DNA from: Patulibacter sp. SYSU D01012
GTDB taxonomy: Bacteria; Actinomycetota; Thermoleophilia; Solirubrobacterales; Solirubrobacteraceae
Assembly: GCF_017916475.1 (NCBI RefSeq)
Contig: NZ_JAFMTB010000002.1
Coordinates: forward strand, 496,001-560,000
Direction: 5' to 3'
Length of the DNA stretch: 64,000 nt
The stretch's first letter is position 1, and every line of letters begins with the position of its first letter. Both the position numbers and the translations under genes were made by a program. Positions 34,123-43,993 of the stretch are shown here, one piece after another. Under the pieces are notes generated by a model that worked only from the letters and a program-made list of their open reading frames with translations, made no database searches and was not told where the DNA came from.

Positions 34123-35433
34123 TTGCGCGCGCTCGTGGAGTGCATCCGCGATGCGCCGGCCAGCGAGCAAGAGACCGTGTGGCTCGAATGGAGGCGCCAC
34201 CTCGACCTCACGGACCTTAGTGCACGGGCCGTTCTTCGAACGACTCTTTCGAAGGGCATCCTGGGGTTCGCGAACCGTGAACCTGCGGAAGCGCGCCGGT
34301 TCATGGAGGGCGTCGCGTACTTCGTGGTCGGGGTCGAACCGCAGAACCTCGTTGGCGTAACGCCGCTCGACAGCGCCAAGCTCGAAGACCAGCTCGCTCG
34401 GTACGTCGGGGCCGGACCACGATGGACACCAACCTACGTAGAACTCGGCGGCGTCGAGGTTCTTGTCATCACCGATGAGGCGCCTGAGCCGGGAGACCCT
34501 CTTCATCCGGCACGCAAGACGTTCCAGCCCGCGGGCGGAGGTTCGGCCTTCGACGCGGGGACCTTGTTCGTTCGTCGCGGCGCGAAGACGGTGCGGGCAT
34601 CAGCCGACGATGTCCACATGCTTGTTCGTCGGGCTCAGGCATTTGAGCAGGGGCGCGCGCTAGACGTCGCGGTCCTGCTCGACGACTCGGCCGACGGGCT
34701 GGAGCGGTTCGCGAACGGCGAGAGACTGATAGCGGAGTTCGTTGAACGTCGCCGACAGGGCTGCTCAACCAAGTTCCTGTTGGGTTGGGGCTGAACGCGT
34801 GGGGCCCGACGCTTCGGTACATCGCGACCGGGGTCGTCGGGGAGGACCCGCGCTCGTCCGAAGACTCTCGCGCGGAAGTCGCGGACTACGTCGACAAGCT
34901 GGCGGCCCACGTGGCGGCGACGCTCCCGGCTCGGGCACTCAACCACGGGATTGGCGAGTACTCGTTCGCCGTCAGGACTCCCACCGTGAACGCCTCACCG
35001 GCGGCAAGGTCTCCGTGGAGTTCGCGACTGCAGGTGTCGTAGGCGTCTTCGGATTGAAGGCGACCTCGCCTACGAACACGAGCCGACAGTGCCCCGCGAC
35101 TTCCGAACCGCTCCTGGTCACATCCCCCTCGGGGGCGAAATCCGGTTCGTCCCGCCACAACGCGGCGTCCGTCCGCTAACCGCACCGGACGTCGACGTGC
35201 GCGAAGACCGCATCAGCGTGACGTACTCGCCAATCGACGTCAGGCCTGAAGGGACGGTTCGGCTGCGGCCCATATGGGTGCTGCTCGACGAGGCGTCTCC
35301 CGCTCCGCTGACCGTGAGGCGGCAGGCAGCCGCATTGGACGCTAGCCAACGCCTATCCGGCGAACTAGAGGTCCCTGTCGGCGAAGCTCTTTGGACGGTC
35401 GAGGAGGCCATGGTCAAACGGCCACCTGCCTAG
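34123..35433 (+). pseudogene. AlbA_2 (Schlafen-type) domain protein, frameshifted
   Basis: The first frame (34123-34794) encodes a clear AlbA_2 domain: ILGFANREPAEARRFMEGVAYFVVGVEP, QNLVGVTPLD, WTPTYVELGGVEVLVITDEAPEPGDPLHPARK and GTLFVRRGAKTVRASADDVHML. Sensible protein then continues in a second frame at about 34750-34985 (LLNQVPVGLGLNAWGPTLRYIATGVVGED), a third at about 34985-35070 (RLTGGKVSVEFATAGVVGVFGL) and a fourth to the stop at 35433. One original gene of about 430 codons with three or more indels is the best reading. Only TTG 34123 is available as a start. AlbA_2 proteins bind nucleic acid or act with ATP in regulation and defence. As sequenced the gene is broken. Confidence 0.7.
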
Positions 35434-35501
35434 CTGCCGTGGCAGGACAGGCGTGAGCGGGGCGCCAGCGTTCGCGAACCCGTCGAGACACCGGCCGGCG
35501 G

Positions 35502-35810
35502 TCACGGACGGACGGGTTCGCCGCGCTTCTCCCGCGCTTGCGGCTTGCTGCGTCCCATGCGGCCTCTCCTCCACTCCCGCCGCCGGAGCCGACGAACACA
35601 AGTCCGACGCTGTCCCGACAGCGCAGGTCCCCGCAAGCGGTGACTTCCGAGTGCGTGTCGACGAGCCGTGTCGCTGAACCAGGTGCTGACGCCGTTGAGA
35701 ACGTGCCGCAGAATCATCGTGATGAGTGTGCCCGCGCTGAACCAGGCCAATCCGGCAATGGGAGCGGGGCCGAAGTAGGTCCAGGGCTGCCCGGTGGAAA
35801 TCGCGAACAC
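35502..35810 (-). CDS. Hypothetical small membrane protein, doubtful
   Basis: Up to 102 aa with one or two hydrophobic helices (FGPAPIAGLAWFSAGTLITMIL, residues about 13-35) and an Arg-rich tail that looks like non-coding readthrough. A plausible N-terminus (MASEAGIIGGFGGL) lies just upstream in another frame at about 35862-35820, so this may be another frameshifted gene. No family recognised. Confidence 0.3.
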   Translation of the reverse strand: MFAISTGQPWTYFGPAPIAGLAWFSAGTLITMILRHVLNGVSTWFSDTARRHALGSHRLRGPALSGQRRTCVRRLRRREWRRGRMGRSKPQAREKRGEPVRP

Positions 35811-35901
35811 GTTCCAACGCAGAGACCGCCGAAACCGCCAATGATCCCTGCTTCTGAAGCCATGGTCGATTGTGCGTCGAGCTGCGTCAGTGCATGCCGC
35901 T

Positions 35902-36516
35902 TTACGACGACTTCCATGCCTCCCGGAAGCACTTGACCTCGTCGTCGTTCATGAGCATCGGGGCGTACTGCATGCCGTGCCTCGATGCCTTCTTGATTTC
36001 ACCGACGTTCCACGCGTCCGAGCCGTGGTTTACGTCACCGTCGTCTCCGAGCTTGCCGGAGTGCTTCACGAGGGCGTTCTCGAAGGAGTGAAGAAACGGC
36101 ACACCCGCGAATGGTCCGCCGACTACGAGCCCCAAGACCAGGCCGCCGTTGCCAGCGACGAACAACAGCAGGCCGGAGAGAAGGGTGCACGCTGCGGCGC
36201 CGACGAACGAGAGATTCAAAGTCGCTCGCCATCCGGAGCGGTAGAGCCGAAGGTACTCGGCGTTGGGAAGCTGGTCGCCCTCGTGAAGGCACCGACCACC
36301 ACGCAAGCTGCAAGGGCCGACACGAACCAACGTCCGGGACCGGCCGAACTTACCCACCGGGAAGCTGACGAGCGGGGGGCCTGCCACTTCGACGAGCACG
36401 TTCTCTCGACTCGCCTCTGCGACCTTCGCGTGCCCGAGTTCGTGCACCACCGTCGTGAGCAGCCAGGCCGCGAAGAAGCTCAAAGTGAGCACGAGTGCCT
36501 GCAACACGCGGCGCAC
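35902..36516 (-). CDS. M50-like membrane metalloprotease
   Basis: A 204-aa membrane protein. The first helix (about 5-25) leads directly into TTVVHELGHAKVAE (HExxH at about 25-29), the zinc motif of site-2-protease-type M50 peptidases. Two further helices follow (about 95-135). The third ligand is normally an Asp in a later NxxPxxxLDG motif; a candidate is in GDVNHGSDAWN near residue 165, but the match is poor. M50 proteases cleave within the membrane, often to release a regulator. The first codon is GTG 36516. Short for the family, so it may be a minimal or degraded form. Neighbouring genes on the same strand are broken. Confidence 0.55.
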   Translation of the reverse strand: MRRVLQALVLTLSFFAAWLLTTVVHELGHAKVAEASRENVLVEVAGPPLVSFPVGKFGRSRTLVRVGPCSLRGGRCLHEGDQLPNAEYLRLYRSGWRATLNLSFVGAAACTLLSGLLLFVAGNGGLVLGLVVGGPFAGVPFLHSFENALVKHSGKLGDDGDVNHGSDAWNVGEIKKASRHGMQYAPMLMNDDEVKCFREAWKSS

Positions 36517-36574
36517 CGTAGCGAGTGCGGTGCGCTGGGCGATGCTCGCTTACCGGAGCGACCACTCCGCCCGC

Positions 36575-37615
36575 TCATGGCGACGGCGGCGTCTCGGGGT
36601 TCGCCCGCGCGTGCAGCCAAGCGTCTACGGAGCTCTGCTCCCAGAAATGCCGCGCGCCGACTCTCCCAGCGGGCCGGGGTGTCAGATGCCACTGCCGGCG
36701 GTGGACGCCCGCGATGAGGGTGTTCGGCTTGATTCTGGCCGCCTGAGAAACGCGAGCAAAGTCGAGAAGCTGGCGAGAGAGCTCGTACGGTGCGCGCCTC
36801 GCGATAGCGCGGCCTTCCACGTGAGCTTCGACATCATGGACGAACCAGGCGTCACTAGGCCCGAGCCGGACAGCTGGCGACGGGGACGTGTCGGCTCTCG
36901 CTAGTCGCGCGGCGTCTGCCGTTGAGCTCCCCGTCATCAGCGCGATGCCCGTGACAGCTACCAGGCGGTACTGACCCGTCGCGCTGATGAGGTCCTCTAG
37001 ATGTCGAGCACGCGCGTCGTCCACCGCCACCTCGCCGCGAGCGACTCGCAGCACGCCGGCCCAAGGCGGGCAGAGTGCCTTCTGAATCGCACCAAACGTC
37101 GGAAGGGGCGCCGTGTCGTGATGCTGCTCGTTGTGCCGTTTCGCCCAGGCGTCGAAGTCCGTCCCCGACCGCGAGACTTCGGTGGTCCCCGCCAACCAGA
37201 GACGCACGGCCGTCAGGTGGTCCTCCCGGGTACGTGCGCGCCGAGCGGGCCCGGCGCTGTGCCTGCTGCTCGACCGTTGCGGGGACCTGTCTGCCGCTAG
37301 CGGCGTCGCGAGCGAGCCGCCAGGTACCCCAGGCGCGAATGACCTGCTGGAGGCGCGTCGAGAGCCCCAACTCAGAAGCAGCATCCCTGTACTGGACGGT
37401 GGTGAGCTGCTCGTCGGGCCCGAGGCTCGCGTGCTCGGTGGCCCTGCGGACGTTCTCGACGGCTGCGGCTCGGTCGCGTAGCTGAACGCTTCCGCGCAGT
37501 TCCGGCTCCGGGGCGGGTTCGAGGTACTCGCCGAGCTGCTGCCAGACGAGGTACTGGTCCTTCCACGGGAGTGCGTAGAGCCGCGCATCACGTCGTCGCG
37601 CGCCCGCCGCGCGGG
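36575..37615 (-). pseudogene. Helical DNA-binding-like protein, frameshifted
   Basis: Two frames make one protein. From about 37615 down to 37240 it reads LYALPWKDQYLVWQQLGEYL, then TTVQYRDAASELGLSTRLQQ and IRAWGTWRLARDAASG. After a shift near 37230 it continues as TREDHLTAVRLWLAGTTEVS, FDAWAKRHNEQ and PLPTFGAIQKALCPPWAGVLRVARGE to a stop at 36575. The repeated unit (20-30 residues ending in a Trp-containing helix and an A-R or A-G turn) resembles the homing-endonuclease-associated or helicase-associated DNA-binding repeats. The C-terminal 50 residues (LIAGVHRRQWHLTP, ARHFWEQSSVDAWL) look like an excisionase-type winged helix. Function unknown; as sequenced it is broken. Confidence 0.5.
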
Positions 37616-37820
37616 AACGCTCGACGCCTCATCCCCGCCCGGTCCGACTGACACCCGCACGGGTTCTGCGGGACCCAGCAAAGCCCTTCCTCGCCTCGCT
37701 AGGTCGGACCGGCGGCAGCGCGCCTAACGACATCGAGCGGCGCACAGTTCACTCGCGACGGCGGTCGGCCGTATCGAAACGGAGCCCTCAAATGTCCGTC
37801 TATGACTGGGGTTTCAGTCA

Positions 37821-39179
37821 GTGTCTCGTGTCCACTGGCAGCTACGCTGGCGCGGCGTGGCTACCAGACTTCATTTGCAAACCACCCTCGGCATTGGCGC
37901 CTATGGCGTGGTCTACGCCTGCCGACGAGTCGACACCCACGACGTCGTTGTCGAGGACGGCCTAGCCGCCAAGTTCCTCCGAAGAGATATGCTCGACGAC
38001 GACGAAGCCGCCCGTCGGTTCCGGTCGGAGGCCCGGATGCTGAGCCGTCTGAAGCACCCGAACATCGTTCGGGTGGTGTCGAGCTCGCTGGACCGCGACC
38101 AGCCGCACTTCGTCATGCCGCAGGCCGACAGGAACCTCGCCTCCGAGCTCAATGACGGCGTGCGGACACGTGACTGGTACCTGGGCGTCTTCGGCGACGT
38201 GCTCTCAGCAGTGGCGTACGCCCACGAAGAGAACATCCTCCACCGGGACCTGAAACCCAACAACGTCCTGCTCGCCGACGGACGGGCTCTCGTAAGCGAC
38301 TTCGGGATGGGCAAGAACATCGCCGCCGACGCAACGCAGTACTCGCCCACCGAGCACGGGGTCGGTACCGCGGCTTACGTCGCGCCCGAGATGCAGTACT
38401 CGACTGCCGACGGCGGGAAGCCGTCAGACGTCTACTCGTTGGGCAAGATGCTCTGGGAGCTCCTCGTCGGGCGCACTCCCCGCTTCGGCCCGCCAGACAT
38501 GGAGTACGTCTCCGACCCGCTCCTCAGGCCGTTCATCGAACGTTGCTGCCACGAGGAGCCAACCCTGCGATTCAAAGATGCCGGCGACGCACACGAGGCC
38601 TGGCAAGTCCTCGTACGGGGCCTCGGGCCAACGCCAGCGCCACTCCAGGAAGCCAATGCCCTCGTGAAGAGGTGGGGCACCGCCCCCGACGAGGCCGCTC
38701 GTATCGGAGCGCTCCGCCGGCTTGATGCTCTCCTCGACCGTGAGAGGGCCGACGAGCAGCTGTATCTCGACCTCGTCCCGACGCTCGACCGCTCGCTCAT
38801 CCACCAGTACGCAACCGTCATGCCCCGCGACTTCGCGCGGACCGTCGACCGGTACTTCGCCCGCACCGACGGTCGGTTGCCGTTCTCGTACTGCGACGAC
38901 GTCGCCCGGTTCTGCACCGCGGCCTTCACCGCCGAGACTTCTGACGACGTCCGCATCGCCGCTCTGACGAAGCTGCTGAACGTCGGCGCCCACCATGAGC
39001 GGTACCCCGTCGGTGAGCAGTTTCGCGAGCTCATTTGGAGTCTCGCCGACGAGCACCTCATCGAGCTTGCGGCCCGTGTCATCAAGACCGAGCCCGCCGC
39101 CGACTGGTTCAACCACGGACGGCTCTGGAATCGCGCCGTGCCGGCACCGATTGAGAAGGCCTTCCGGGCCCGCCACTAG
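37821..39179 (+). CDS. Hanks-type serine/threonine protein kinase
   Basis: A 452-aa soluble kinase. The kinase domain (about 20-265) is complete: glycine loop GIGAYGVVY (24-32), catalytic Lys K51 in LAAKFL, Glu in the C-helix (RSEARMLSRLKHPNIV), HRDLKPNN (141-148, D143), DFG (160-162), and APE after the activation loop. The remaining 190 residues are helical and lack a transmembrane segment or PASTA repeats, so it differs from the usual actinobacterial cell-division kinases. Cytosolic kinases within defence islands (for example staphylococcal Stk2) trigger abortive infection by phosphorylating host proteins, a possible role here. The GTG start has no strong ribosome-binding site; GTG 37857 is an alternative. 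It converges with the large KAP gene. Confidence 0.85.
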   Translation: MSRVHWQLRWRGVATRLHLQTTLGIGAYGVVYACRRVDTHDVVVEDGLAAKFLRRDMLDDDEAARRFRSEARMLSRLKHPNIVRVVSSSLDRDQPHFVMPQADRNLASELNDGVRTRDWYLGVFGDVLSAVAYAHEENILHRDLKPNNVLLADGRALVSDFGMGKNIAADATQYSPTEHGVGTAAYVAPEMQYSTADGGKPSDVYSLGKMLWELLVGRTPRFGPPDMEYVSDPLLRPFIERCCHEEPTLRFKDAGDAHEAWQVLVRGLGPTPAPLQEANALVKRWGTAPDEAARIGALRRLDALLDRERADEQLYLDLVPTLDRSLIHQYATVMPRDFARTVDRYFARTDGRLPFSYCDDVARFCTAAFTAETSDDVRIAALTKLLNVGAHHERYPVGEQFRELIWSLADEHLIELAARVIKTEPAADWFNHGRLWNRAVPAPIEKAFRARH

Positions 39180-39303
39180 AGGTTCGGCCTGGTCGCCGGC
39201 CGATGTTCGCGTGCGGGATTTGCGCCGAGCGACGGCGTCAGTTCCGCACGCTGGGGCCTCGGCTCGCCGCCGTTCATTCGCGCGATTCTGGCGGCGCGCG
39301 ACG

Positions 39304-42300
39304 TCAACTCCCCGGCCGCTTGCGCGACGTGAGGTCGCGTGCCTTCTGTTCGACGGTATCGCGGACTTTGCCCAACGGCGAGGTGCGACGTTCGAAGCAC
39401 TTCTTGGGCAGCGTGACGTTGATTCCAGCCAAGGTGCGCTCGTCGCCGGCTTTCAGCTTGGGACCGCCCTCATCTACCGCGCGGGCGAACGTCGACTTCA
39501 AGGCCGTCGCGGACCGATGCTCGGTGCCGAGCTCTTCGAGGAGCGACACCGCGGTGCGAAGTCGTCCGACCTTCTTCTCTCCGACGAGCTCGATAGCGAG
39601 TTCGGCGACGGCTCTCTGAGCTGCGCTGGTGAGTGGCCGGAGAGCGCGTATATACCGGGCTATGGCGTTTCGCTCGGGGTCGTTGCCGGCCTGACGCAGG
39701 TCTTTGGCCATCAACGACACAAGCGCCACGTCGTCAGCGCCTTCGCCTACGACGACGGTCAGCCAGCGGGCGTCTGCCTCTGAGCTGTACAGGGCCTCGG
39801 CGAGGGACGTGCGCTCTTCGGAGGTCAGCCTCTGCGCGTAGTTCCGGACGGTTTCCAGACCACGCGGATTCGTGGTCGAAGCCATCAGTAGGCTCGCGAC
39901 GTCCTCAGGCGGCGGGCGCAGTGTCAGCCAATCGCGTGCCGGCGTCAAGTCAGACCTGTTTCGCCACTCGGCCGGAAGTGCCAGCACACGGTCGACGGTC
40001 AGACCCGAGACGTCTAGGTCAATCCCGCCGCCGATGGCGACAGCCGCAAGACGAAGAAGGGCGAGCGTCAAGAGCTGCTGCGTTGGGGCCTCAGGCTCGT
40101 CGAAGCTGTCCCGCCAGGCGACGTACAGAGCGGCCGCGTCTATGGGCCGCAGGTCGCTCCCAAGGAGACGTAGACCGTTCATCGCGTTGCCGTTCGCGGA
40201 GACGCCGGCGGAGGCCGCTGTGATTCGAGCGCGTTCGATGTCCCGGAACATCACGACGTTGATTGCGTCGACCAGCTCGGGGTCGGGTGCGCGCACGAGT
40301 GTGCGCATGAACCCATGGCTCTCGACCTGTTCCTGCACCGTGTCCTCGGAAGTCCACCAAACGTTCGATGTGAGCGTGGCTGTCGCGGCCTCCACGATGG
40401 CTGTCAGGCGTGCCTCGCCGACGGCGTTCAGGAAGGGGACGAGAGCGGCGAGGGTCGTCTGCGCGTCGGCTGCAGCGGCCTCAGCACCGTACATTTCGAG
40501 CATTCGCTCCACGGGAAATCCAGCCCACCCAACGCCGCCGGGCTCGGTCGGGTCCAGGTAGCTAACCCACTCGCTCCAATGCTCTTGCGGCGCGTGCTGC
40601 AGCGCGAGCATCGCGTGGTCGTTCGCTCCGGACGGGGTTAGCAGAGGCCGTATCGTCGCCGCGTTCGCAAACGCCACGTCGTAGGTGAACCTCTGCATCA
40701 GCAGCTCCCTCTGGAGGCACACCGCGGTCCGTGGCTTCGCTCCCACACCCGCGATGAGGCTGGCAGCGAAGTCTTCGGTGTCTTCCCCGAGGCGCGCGCC
40801 GATGCTCTGTCGGACGTCTTGTCCATGGAGCAGTTCGAGGGCGTCGTCGTCGCCGAGGATCTCAAGCGCGTCAACGAGCGGGGTGGCGTCGCCGTCGTCA
40901 AGCGCCTCCGCAACACGGGTGTGGATACGCGCCGTGAGCGGGTCCGGCGTCATTCCCAAGAGGGCGGCGGCACGTGCCACGCTGGTGCGTGTCGCGAGCA
41001 GCTCGGGGTCGTCAGACAGCCTCGTGACCAGCTCCCTTGCAGCAGGACCTTCTGTCCGAAGCGCGAGGGGCAGCGCAAGAATCAACTGGTCCCCGGCGAG
41101 TGGACGCTCCTGTTCGTAGGCGGCTATCGCGGCAAGGGCAGCGTCACCGTCGCGGCCGAGAGGGCCATCGACGAGCCCGACAACGCCGAGGAGCGCTGTC
41201 ACCACGTTGTTTCGTTCTTCGCCGAACTCCCCCTCGCTCATGTCTGCCAGCACCCGGACGACTTGACGTCGCTCCTTGTCAGAACGGCCGTGCATCGCTT
41301 CGACGACCCGCGCGGGTGACTCGGGTGCGTCGCTCTCGATGAGTTCGCCCAACGCCCCGTCCTCAAGCCCTACGGCAAGCCCGGCCGCCTCCAAGTACAG
41401 GAGGCGTCGGCCTGGCGAGGGAACGTCGGCGGTTCGTTCGAGGTAGCGGCGCAGCAGTGCGTGCTGCGTGCGGGCCAGCGCCCTCGCATCGCCGTCCCCG
41501 AATGACGCAGCGCCCGGCGAATGCAACGGGGCGTCCGTTGGCTCGGCTGCGGCAGCGTCCTTGGCCGCCCCCGAGTCACTGGCATCGAGGAACGCTCCTG
41601 ACGCGTGCGTACCCCCGTGACGCCTGATGAGTGCCGTGACACGGGGCGAGAGACCCGGCGGCGCCGCCACGAGGTACTCCGGGAGCCGGGGCTCCTGCTG
41701 CAAGTCCGCCGCCAGCGCCGGGAACTCGGTCTGGAGGGCGGTCAGCTTCGCGAGCTCCAACGCGTGTTCGAGCCATTCGATGCCTCGACCTTCAGCCACG
41801 CGTACGTTCGTGGCGTACGCGTTGAGGAGCACCTTGACGCGCCGTGGGCTCCTGACGTGCGAAGGCACCAGGACGTACATCACGCGGTCGAGGAGCCGGT
41901 GGGGCTCCTGCGCAGCGCGAAGGTCCTTCCACAGGCCCCCGCGGTTCAGGACGAGGGCCCGGGCGAACCCCGTAAGTCGACGCCCGCGCAGGGGCGGGAG
42001 CGGCATCTGGTGCTGGAAAATCTTGTCGAAGAAGGAGCTCGCCGAGCTGTAATACGGTGCATCGGGGTCGTAGGGCGCACTCTGCGGCAACGCGTCCAAG
42101 GCGCTCTCCAGGACCTCTCGGTCGGCGGCGACGATGAAGACGCAGTTGTCGTTTCCCAGAAACGTCTTGATGCCCGTCAGCGTCGCCACGACGTCATCCG
42201 GTGAGCACCTATCGAGCTCGTCGATAAAAAAGACGAGGCGGTCTCTGCCGCGGTCCTCTCTGGCCTGCTTGACGAGCTTGTCGAACGTCTTCGAGAATTG

Positions 42301-43017
42301 CTCCTCGGCGCTCGGCTGTGACTGCTCCACCTCAGTTGTGATTCCGTCAGCAACCAGCTTGGCCCCCGCGACCAAGACGGCGACGCCGCCGGTCGAAACC
42401 AGGAAACCGGGGAGGCTCTGAGCGACCTGGCCGAGGAAGTTCTCGTCGGTCAGTACGGACGCCGACCCAACCAACGCGCTGAACAAGACGACAAGCGCGA
42501 CGAACACCACACCGAAGACCCAGAGGGGCGCTAGGCGGTGAGCCCAGTTCGTGTCGCTGTCTGCGGCGAAGGACAGCTCGGTCCCGCGGCGTTTCTCGTA
42601 GAGGCCGCGGTGGAAGTCCCGGTTCGCTCGAACCGACTCCTCAAACCCGAGGCTGGTCGCGGCGAACGAAATGAAGTTGCGCTGCAACGACTCGCCGCCG
42701 TACTTCCAGGCGTCATACCGCACGAGCTCGACCGACTTCCTCGGGTCGCGCTCTCGCACCGCCCGGCGCAGAAGCTCGTAGATGCTCGACTTCCCCGACC
42801 CCCAGCGACCGAAGAGCGCGACGTTCAGCGGACGCTCGCCTTCGAGCACGAGGTCGGCGAGGGTGCTTGCGATTGCCGCGTGGTTGAACGCGTCCTGGTC
42901 AGTCGACCGGAGCGCCTGGTCGGGAATCAGGTCGTCGCTCAACAGACGGCCCGCCTCGTTTCCCGCGGGCGCTCGACGGACGCCTCTGGGCTTGGACTTC
43001 GGTGGCTCGTCTGGCAC
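39304..43017 (-). CDS. Large KAP-family P-loop NTPase (1237 aa)
   Basis: A complete 1237-aa protein and the largest gene in the window. Walker A is GRWGSGKSS (70-78), followed by VRYDAWKYGGESLQRNF (KAP-typical). Two strong transmembrane helices (about 160-190 and 205-230) lie between the Walker motifs, exactly where KAP NTPases carry their membrane insertion. Walker B is RLVFFIDELDRCSPDD (about 260-275), and NCVFIVAADREVLESAL follows. The 800-residue C-terminal half is made of short helical pairs reminiscent of HEAT-type repeats, likely a sensor or partner-binding region. The gene is on the minus strand and starts with GTG 43017, divergent from the sigma-like gene. With the smaller KAP protein it forms the core of the island. 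Confidence 0.9.
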   Translation of the reverse strand: MPDEPPKSKPRGVRRAPAGNEAGRLLSDDLIPDQALRSTDQDAFNHAAIASTLADLVLEGERPLNVALFGRWGSGKSSIYELLRRAVRERDPRKSVELVRYDAWKYGGESLQRNFISFAATSLGFEESVRANRDFHRGLYEKRRGTELSFAADSDTNWAHRLAPLWVFGVVFVALVVLFSALVGSASVLTDENFLGQVAQSLPGFLVSTGGVAVLVAGAKLVADGITTEVEQSQPSAEEQFSKTFDKLVKQAREDRGRDRLVFFIDELDRCSPDDVVATLTGIKTFLGNDNCVFIVAADREVLESALDALPQSAPYDPDAPYYSSASSFFDKIFQHQMPLPPLRGRRLTGFARALVLNRGGLWKDLRAAQEPHRLLDRVMYVLVPSHVRSPRRVKVLLNAYATNVRVAEGRGIEWLEHALELAKLTALQTEFPALAADLQQEPRLPEYLVAAPPGLSPRVTALIRRHGGTHASGAFLDASDSGAAKDAAAAEPTDAPLHSPGAASFGDGDARALARTQHALLRRYLERTADVPSPGRRLLYLEAAGLAVGLEDGALGELIESDAPESPARVVEAMHGRSDKERRQVVRVLADMSEGEFGEERNNVVTALLGVVGLVDGPLGRDGDAALAAIAAYEQERPLAGDQLILALPLALRTEGPAARELVTRLSDDPELLATRTSVARAAALLGMTPDPLTARIHTRVAEALDDGDATPLVDALEILGDDDALELLHGQDVRQSIGARLGEDTEDFAASLIAGVGAKPRTAVCLQRELLMQRFTYDVAFANAATIRPLLTPSGANDHAMLALQHAPQEHWSEWVSYLDPTEPGGVGWAGFPVERMLEMYGAEAAAADAQTTLAALVPFLNAVGEARLTAIVEAATATLTSNVWWTSEDTVQEQVESHGFMRTLVRAPDPELVDAINVVMFRDIERARITAASAGVSANGNAMNGLRLLGSDLRPIDAAALYVAWRDSFDEPEAPTQQLLTLALLRLAAVAIGGGIDLDVSGLTVDRVLALPAEWRNRSDLTPARDWLTLRPPPEDVASLLMASTTNPRGLETVRNYAQRLTSEERTSLAEALYSSEADARWLTVVVGEGADDVALVSLMAKDLRQAGNDPERNAIARYIRALRPLTSAAQRAVAELAIELVGEKKVGRLRTAVSLLEELGTEHRSATALKSTFARAVDEGGPKLKAGDERTLAGINVTLPKKCFERRTSPLGKVRDTVEQKARDLTSRKRPGS

Positions 43018-43137
43018 CGCCGCAGTATCTACGCCGGGTAGGACGTTCTGCGGTTGTTGCGGGAGAGCATCCCTCGAAGGTCGCCGCGACCAGCCATGGT
43101 CCGGTTCTCGGAGCTCGTTGCTCCTACGTTCGCGCGT

Positions 43138-43935
43138 ATGAGCGGCCGTGGCATCCGGGACCTGCTCGCCCAGTACGCGGCCCTCGACGGAGGGCAGCGG
43201 GCTCTCGTCCGAGAGGTCGTCTGCTGCGGCGCCCCCGTGTCACCGGACGTGCCGCGCCGTCGCGCGGACCCGACGGTTGACCCCGATGCGACCGGCCGTC
43301 TCGTCCGCCGAGTGGGCGGCGTCTGGCGCTACAGCGACAAGACGCTCTCGCGGCTTCTTTTCGACGCGATGCGGGACATCGGCCACCCGCCCACCGTGGC
43401 GGAGTTCGATGCGTGGAGAGCCGACGCACTTGCGCGCGCCGAAACCGAGGGCGTCGTCGACTTCCACCTGCCGAGCACCGCGCCGTACCGCCGGCGGTGG
43501 GGTAGCTGGCTCGCAGCGCTCGCGCACCACGGAGCCGAGGGCACGGCCGTCCAGGATTCGGCGGACGCGTTCGTTTGGCGGCGCGCTGGTCCCGACCCCG
43601 ACGTTGGGCTGCAGTCCGACCTGCGTATCGCGGAACTCGCGCGACGCGTCCTCGACGAGGGCCTGCCCCTCTCGGATGAACTCGTCACGGTCCTGGTGAC
43701 TGCGTGGGAACAGCTACCCCGTCGGAGCCGCTTCATCCTGACGGACCGCCTGGAGCTCCTGGGGCCGCACTCGACGTACAAGGTGCTTGGCGCGACGCTC
43801 GGCATCAGCGGACGACGTGCGCACCAGGTGCATCGAGAGGCGTTCATGCGCCTCTGCCGCGATGTCCTCGGGCTGCGCTCCGAGGAGGACGCTCAGCGTG
43901 CGCCGGTCCAGACCCTCCGACTCCTCGCGCGCTGA
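43138..43935 (+). CDS. Sigma-region-4-like DNA-binding protein
   Basis: A 265-aa protein. The C-terminal 60 residues (about 200-258) read AWEQLPRRSRFILTDRLELL, then LGATLGISGRRAHQVHREAFMRL, a good match to the helix-turn-helix of sigma-70 region 4. The middle (about 65-140) has YSDKTLSRLLFDAMRDIGHPPTVAEFDAW and RRRWGSWLAALAHHG, similar in rhythm to the DNA-binding repeats of the broken gene at 36575. No region 2 is seen, so it is a transcription regulator rather than a true sigma factor. ATG 43138 has TACGTT seven bases upstream, which fits leaderless translation; ATG 43096 and TTG 43054 are alternatives. It probably controls the divergent NTPase gene or the island. Confidence 0.6.
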   Translation: MSGRGIRDLLAQYAALDGGQRALVREVVCCGAPVSPDVPRRRADPTVDPDATGRLVRRVGGVWRYSDKTLSRLLFDAMRDIGHPPTVAEFDAWRADALARAETEGVVDFHLPSTAPYRRRWGSWLAALAHHGAEGTAVQDSADAFVWRRAGPDPDVGLQSDLRIAELARRVLDEGLPLSDELVTVLVTAWEQLPRRSRFILTDRLELLGPHSTYKVLGATLGISGRRAHQVHREAFMRLCRDVLGLRSEEDAQRAPVQTLRLLAR

Positions 43936-43993
43936 ACGGCGCCCATCCCATACACGACACGGGGGCGCTCCTGACGGGCGCACACCCCTCCCG

